A stretch of DNA of 34,169 nucleotides from CAWUIO01 sp963922455. GTDB taxonomy: Bacteria > Bacteroidota > Bacteroidia > Cytophagales > Microscillaceae. How positions within the stretch are numbered: position 1 is the stretch's first letter; each line of letters begins with the position of its first letter. Shown here piece by piece: positions 32,601 through 34,169 of the stretch. The notes below the pieces were generated by a model that did not search any database, was not told where the DNA came from, and saw nothing but the letters and a program-made list of their open reading frames with translations. The position numbers and the translations under genes are program-made. The stretch covers positions 1 to 34,169 of the forward strand of contig CAWUIO010000073.1 in NCBI GenBank assembly GCA_963922455.1, in the 5' to 3' direction.

Positions 32601-33315
32601 TGTAATATGTGATGGGCGGGCAGCTTCTATGGCCGTTATTCCCGAAGTACAGAATGCACGCTACCAATGGCTCCGTAATGGAGAAGCCATTCCTGGCGTA
32701 GAGGCAAGATTGGCCAATTACCTAGCCAGCGAAACCGGAAATTACAGCTGCGAAGTTAGCTTAAATGCCAGCTGCGAAGCCATCACGATCAATGAAGTTT
32801 TGGTTATTGTCCAAGGCACTGCCCCATCGCTTAGTATACAGTTTGACGGTTTTCGTTTTCAAAGTTCCATTCCAGATGCGGCAATTTATCAATGGTTTCG
32901 AGATGGGATAGCCATCCCAGGAGCCAATGATAATAATTATCTACCCTCAGAACCGGGCGCTTACTTTCTAGTGGCTGAGTTTGGAACCGGCGTAGGAGCT
33001 TGCGCAAGTACTTCCAATGTGGTGATTTTTCCCGAAGTAGTGGCCGCTGAGTCGGGTGATCTCAGCAATGCGATGCAAATCTCCCCGAATCCCGGAGATA
33101 CCCAAATTCGTTTTAAACTGGAAAGCCCTTTGAGGGGGGACTATACTTGGCGAATTTTAGATCTCCACGGGCAGGTAATCCTAGAAGAAAGGGGAAAAAA
33201 ATCGGCATTTGATTGGGAAAACACCATTTTAGTAGAAAATTTACCTCAAGGTATATATCTCTTAGAAATTTTGATGGACGGTAAGCGAGGCGCTCAAAAG
33301 ATTATGATTGAATAA
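29686..33315 (+). CDS. T9SS-secreted surface protein: delta-60 repeats, beta-helix, FN3 and Ig-like domains
   Basis: 1209 residues with signal peptide 1-19 ('AVNAQ'). Residues ~30-375 are seven or so delta-60 repeats of the form 'VR.LNPDGSLD..F..GSGFDG.V…Q.DGKI.VGG.F', a beta-propeller-like array. Residues ~480-580 form a right-handed beta-helix segment ('NCEIYGLAINNF', 'NQIINNVIAYSEGSGIQIEEGSANTL'). Three fibronectin type III domains (~672-955) and two Ig-like domains (~954-1048 and 1047-1110, with 'YQWLRNGEAIPG' and 'YQWFRDGIAIPG') follow. The type A sorting domain (~1131-1209, 'SPNPGDTQIRF', 'LPQGIYLLEI') directs type IX export. Probably an adhesin or surface-layer-like protein. It is separated from the next gene by a short AT-rich gap. 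Confidence 0.85.
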   Translation: MKKYLFLLLTIFSWAVNAQEGSLDREFETGEGFAGEVYDLLIQEDGRILAAGNFGSYDGFKAFGFSRINPGGSVDINITSVQGRNNSTFFSLGLQSDGKMLLGGNLLSLIGNSTQNLLRFTSDGTLDELDLGTGLNGAVRAIEVLSEDEILIGGEFTDVDRSRSPFLARLDSDGEIDTDFLVENGFDGPVYTIAEQEDGRILVGGNFKIYNESNQNRLLRLNPDGSLDETFNIGSGFDGLVSKVLIQNDGKIVVVGDFNSFQGIGQNRVVRLNPDGSLDPSFQINGEFDAIIHDAVIQNDGKIILGGAFRNFAGVALGRIARLLPDGSFDPSFQTGSGFDSDVRALALESGGKLIVAGSFKNYNGTFSRGIARLITESPLIVSNTNPAGNGSLNQAIQSANEQAGTQVIQFNLSTNDPGYMSGQDGVNYWRIFLNNSLPEITDPVIIDGRTQAGYDGGPLIELSRQANSVSEGLDIKADNCEIYGLAINNFSVGIQIEANQTRIEQNQIGALIGEGLEAAGNGTGIFINGSKNQIINNVIAYSEGSGIQIEEGSANTLRLNSIFCNADQGINLGESSNKGVGIPIITEADDMSIQGTCVVGALVEVYADNPACGGPSQGRTFLGNASVNRNVWILNGDVSLGDRITAIQTNESGNTSEFSKVVQISASATIAPPFNVNALSFSQDQIQVTWEDTSASLSSFEIEVFNESSNDFSFISLGANSRSFLFSGNAGTLYCFRVRNVSPVGNSVWSNQSCARPQPIPSAPTNLQANPDSLTWQDNSISETGFEIEAQSILSDNNFEILAKVDANVTSFSLKGLLNDNILYTFRVRAFNNFGRSAYSNLDSLVNINNSDIPSPPNNLDAQSVSPSQINLSWDYLLDNESIFVVERSLFSNNFEPQPDVSYQLVNNSENTIKRLTDTQSLQEDSLYCYRVRVISDGGVSTFSDTICTRAFCNLDGALVVLRNDGGVTGDVICDGRAASMAVIPEVQNARYQWLRNGEAIPGVEARLANYLASETGNYSCEVSLNASCEAITINEVLVIVQGTAPSLSIQFDGFRFQSSIPDAAIYQWFRDGIAIPGANDNNYLPSEPGAYFLVAEFGTGVGACASTSNVVIFPEVVAAESGDLSNAMQISPNPGDTQIRFKLESPLRGDYTWRILDLHGQVILEERGKKSAFDWENTILVENLPQGIYLLEILMDGKRGAQKIMIE

Positions 33316-33386
33316 AACCAAGATATTACAAGTATATTTTGATAATATATAATCTTGCCTTTACTTGCGAGTTCAATTGTACACCC

Positions 33387-33986
33387 ATGAAACGCTCACT
33401 ATTCCTTATTCTTGTTACTCTTTTCACTTGGAGCAATATAACAGCACAAATGCTAGCCGATTCACTCCCTTACCAGCAAATCCCTGAGTATCCAGCAAAT
33501 TACTCGTCAGGCCATGTCCTTTCCCGTTTGATTGATGGGCTAGGCTATCGGTATTTTTGGGCTACCGAAGGTTTGCGTCCTGAAGACTTAGCCTATCGCC
33601 CCACCCCAGAAGCCCGCTCGGCTTCTGAAACCTTGGATCATCTCTATGGTCTGTCCTTGACTATTCGAAACGCGGCGGCACAAAAACCTAATATTCGTCC
33701 TTTGAAGGATATCCCAGAAGACTTCCTCATCAAACGCAAGCTCACCTTACAATTTTTTGCCGAAACCAGTCAGCTACTCCAAAGAGTCAATAGTCAAGAC
33801 TTAGAAGACTTACCCTTGGTATTTAAATTCGGAGAAAAAGAATCAAGCTTTCCTTTTTGGCATATGATCAATGGCCCTATCGCCGATGCCCTCAACCACG
33901 TGGGGCAAATTGTAAGTTTTCGTCGTTCTTCTGGCAACCCTATTAACCCCAAAGTTAACGTGTTTATGGGGAAGACTGGCCAGTAG
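33387..33986 (+). CDS. Exported DinB-like putative metal-dependent protein
   Basis: 199 residues from the ATG at 33387. The frame is open to 33339, but only 33387 begins with a signal peptide ('MKRSLFLILVTLFTWSNITAQ'). The body is a four-helix DinB-like fold: 'RLIDGLGYRYFWATEGLRPEDLAYRP', 'SASETLDHLYGL', 'FPFWHMINGPIADALNHVGQIVSFRRSSGNP'. Three histidines in 'DHLYGL', 'WHMI' and 'NHVGQ' occupy the positions of the family's metal triad. DinB superfamily members include thiol transferases and maleylpyruvate isomerase-like enzymes; the substrate here is unknown. It is unusual in being exported. Confidence 0.82.
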   Translation: MKRSLFLILVTLFTWSNITAQMLADSLPYQQIPEYPANYSSGHVLSRLIDGLGYRYFWATEGLRPEDLAYRPTPEARSASETLDHLYGLSLTIRNAAAQKPNIRPLKDIPEDFLIKRKLTLQFFAETSQLLQRVNSQDLEDLPLVFKFGEKESSFPFWHMINGPIADALNHVGQIVSFRRSSGNPINPKVNVFMGKTGQ

Positions 33987-34169
33987 ATGTCGCCTCGGAT
34001 ACAATAGACTTAAAAATTGAACGTAAATTGCACCCCCGCCTTCACAATTGTGTTGGAAATAAGAAGCCTTGTAGTTTTACTTATGGTCTCTATTATTAGA
34101 TCTTTTATGCGTTTATTTAGAAACTGTTTAAGTTTATTTTTTGTCGGCGAAAAGGGTCAGTTTGGGGTT
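33987..34169. other. Window end, no supported gene
   Basis: AT-rich with no convincing frame. A minus-strand open stretch ending at 34010-34012 has a beta-barrel-like tail but is closed by a stop about 150 bp upstream (see rejected items). Confidence 0.4.

Noticed and set aside
34010..34169. Minus-strand frame ending in '…NTIVKAGVQFTFNF', like the last strand of an outer-membrane beta-barrel
   Set aside because: The frame is closed by a stop about 150 bp upstream, and the residues before the tail are Lys/Ile-rich, unlike a porin. A truncated pseudogene is possible, but the evidence is one short segment at the window edge.

Overview
The window looks like a chromosome segment from a filamentous, gliding Bacteroidota, most probably a Saprospira-like member of the Saprospiria. 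This is inferred from several signs. Two very large secreted proteins carry type IX secretion C-terminal sorting domains. Signal peptides and lipoprotein signals are Bacteroidota-like. TAnnTTTG -7 promoter elements are present. No organism name can be read directly from the sequence.

Region 1 (1-9641) is the centre of interest. After the tail of an Rpn-like nuclease/transposase gene and a hairpin terminator, three tightly spaced genes form an operon. They encode an EAD11-type adaptor protein with a possible inactive-STAND domain, a MoxR-family AAA+ ATPase, and a 1572-residue membrane protein. The large protein runs: CoxE-like N-terminus, TM, two PKD domains, TM, vWA-like domain with degenerate MIDAS, helical region, TM, TPR-like repeats, two formylglycine-generating-enzyme/C-type-lectin-fold domains. 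Its last ~40 codons are the variable repeat (VR) of a diversity-generating retroelement (DGR). Downstream lie an HRDC accessory gene, an avd gene, a DGR reverse transcriptase, the template repeat (TR) and a terminator. TR and VR align without gaps. Within 121 bp there are 16 mismatches, every one at a TR adenine, changing 12 codons. I read this as a hypermutating, surface-exposed sensor or effector wired through the membrane to a cytoplasmic vWA/MoxR module and an EAD adaptor. It belongs to the class of MoxR-vWA conflict systems with DGR-diversified effectors known from multicellular prokaryotes, but here several modules are fused into one polypeptide.

Region 2 (9642-10250) has no genes but holds a nested inverted-repeat structure (9861-10013) and the first of six copies of a ~130-145-bp dispersed repeat. 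The six copies (A-F) keep the same framework, and each has a differently sequenced but still base-paired stem.

Region 3 (10251-18623) is a cluster of exported hydrolases: four beta-lactamase-fold serine hydrolases (two clearly paralogous), an S41-like peptidase, an AraC-family regulator and a broken small glycogen-binding-domain gene.

Region 4 (18632-33986) carries a 2671-residue secreted HExxH protein with internal ~1-kb and ~2-kb duplications, a PKD lipoprotein on the minus strand, a divergent 1209-residue delta-60/beta-helix/FN3/Ig protein with a sorting domain, and a DinB-like exported protein. The last ~180 bp show no convincing gene. No rRNA, tRNA, CRISPR array or insertion sequence was recognised.
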